From Akkermansiaceae bacterium (GTDB lineage: Bacteria; Verrucomicrobiota; Verrucomicrobiia; Verrucomicrobiales; Akkermansiaceae): 6,682 nucleotides of DNA. Location: assembly GCA_023301645.1 (NCBI GenBank), contig JALZUH010000058.1:1-6682 (forward strand). Direction: 5' to 3'. Both the position numbers and the translations under genes were made by a program. Shown here piece after piece: positions 5,998 to 6,682 of the stretch. Positions within the stretch are counted from its first letter, which is position 1. Each line of letters begins with the position of its first letter. Below the pieces are notes generated by a model. It had not been told where the DNA came from and searched no databases. It worked only from the letters and a program-made list of their open reading frames with translations.

Positions 5998-6682
5998 ATG
6001 TTCATTTACCCTATTACATACGACGTTCTCGTTATTGGAGCTGGCCACGCAGGAGTAGAGGCGGCACTCGCTGCAGCTAGGCTTGGTTGTAGAGTGGCGG
6101 TTCTTACTCAGAACTTGGATACTATAGGTGCTATGTCGTGCAACCCTGCCATTGGTGGTCTTGCTAAGGGGCACATGGTTCGTGAAATAGATGCACTAGG
6201 TGGTATCATGGGTCTTAATACCGATGCTACAGGGATCCAGTTTCGCATGCTTAATGCGGGCAAGGGCCCTTCTGTTCGTGCTCCACGCGCTCAGTGTGAT
6301 AAGAAAGCGTATCAGTTTCGCATCAAGCACACGCTAGAGACAGCTGAAAACATCGACTTGCACCAGGCAAACGTAGCAGAACTTATTGTCGAAAATGATG
6401 TGATCTGCGGTGTGACTACTTCCTTACAAATGCAGATCAATGCTCGCTCTGTAGTGCTCTCGGCAGGCACGTTCATGCGCGGGTTGATGCACGTAGGCCT
6501 GAAGAATGAAAAAGGCGGTCGCATGGGTGATGCCACCTCAACGGTATCTGACTCACTGCACAAGCTGGGCTTCCTAGTCGAACGATTCAAGACAGGAACC
6601 CCCTGTCGTATTAATGGTCGCTCGATTGATTTTTCAAAAACTGAGGCGCAAGGCGGCGACGATCCGACACCTCACTTCTCCT
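5998..6682 (+). CDS. mnmG: tRNA uridine-5-carboxymethylaminomethyl modification enzyme MnmG (GidA), N-terminal part
   Basis: MnmG is the FAD- and NADH-dependent partner of the GTPase MnmE. In the cytosol the complex builds the (carboxymethyl)aminomethyl group at C5 of wobble uridine 34 in several tRNAs, using methylene-tetrahydrofolate. The window holds the first 228 codons of a protein usually about 620 residues long. Visible motifs are the FAD-binding GAGHAG (14-19), SCNPAIGGLAKGH (47-59, containing the conserved Cys48), REIDALGG (62-69), LNAGKGPSVRAPRAQ (85-99), SAGTFMRG (155-162) and KTGTPCRINGRSIDFS (198-213). The last has Cys where E. coli and many others have Pro (GTPPR). The ATG start is supported because MFIYPITYDVLVIGAGHAG aligns with the N-terminus of E. 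coli MnmG. There is no Shine-Dalgarno; the bases just before the ATG are CACATC. The right edge of the window truncates the gene; mnmG often neighbours rsmG (gidB) and parAB, but those would lie outside. Confidence 0.97.
   Translation, partial: MFIYPITYDVLVIGAGHAGVEAALAAARLGCRVAVLTQNLDTIGAMSCNPAIGGLAKGHMVREIDALGGIMGLNTDATGIQFRMLNAGKGPSVRAPRAQCDKKAYQFRIKHTLETAENIDLHQANVAELIVENDVICGVTTSLQMQINARSVVLSAGTFMRGLMHVGLKNEKGGRMGDATSTVSDSLHKLGFLVERFKTGTPCRINGRSIDFSKTEAQGGDDPTPHFS

Noticed and set aside
1..6682. Mobile element, CRISPR array, tRNA or other RNA gene
   Set aside because: No transposase, terminal inverted repeats, regularly spaced repeats or cloverleaf was seen. The four genes fill nearly all of the window and are ordinary chromosomal genes.

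Overview
This is a housekeeping stretch of a bacterial chromosome with four protein genes. Three read leftward on the minus strand: carB (cut by the left window edge), an L,D-transpeptidase gene and hflX. The fourth, mnmG (gidA), reads rightward and is cut by the right edge. The best guess for the organism is a Gram-negative bacterium of the Verrucomicrobiota. That rests on moderate GC, a transpeptidase combining a peptidoglycan-binding-like repeat, a LysM-like segment and a YkuD domain, and the style of HflX and MnmG. It is an inference, not a proof.

Layout. Bases 1-3192 (minus) hold almost all of the carbamoyl-phosphate synthase large subunit, continuous for 1064 codons and lacking only its last few residues. 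Bases 3193-3312 hold a likely sigma70-type carB promoter with an inverted repeat and T-tract just upstream. Bases 3313-4383 (minus) encode a secreted L,D-transpeptidase. Bases 4384-4519 are intergenic and hold a probable hflX terminator hairpin. Bases 4520-5833 (minus) encode the ribosome-associated GTPase HflX. Bases 5834-5997 separate the divergent hflX and mnmG and hold a perfect 14-bp palindrome that matches the ParB-binding parS centromere. Bases 5998-6682 hold the N-terminal 228 codons of MnmG, the FAD-dependent tRNA-modification enzyme.

How the parts relate. No shared pathway links the genes. carB feeds pyrimidine and arginine synthesis, the transpeptidase acts in the periplasm on peptidoglycan, and HflX and MnmG both serve translation. 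The notable element is parS. In many bacteria gidA/mnmG, gidB, parA and parB lie near oriC, so parS beside mnmG suggests origin-proximal DNA. None of the four chosen start codons has a recognisable Shine-Dalgarno sequence. I found no mobile element, CRISPR array, RNA gene or convincing undescribed system.
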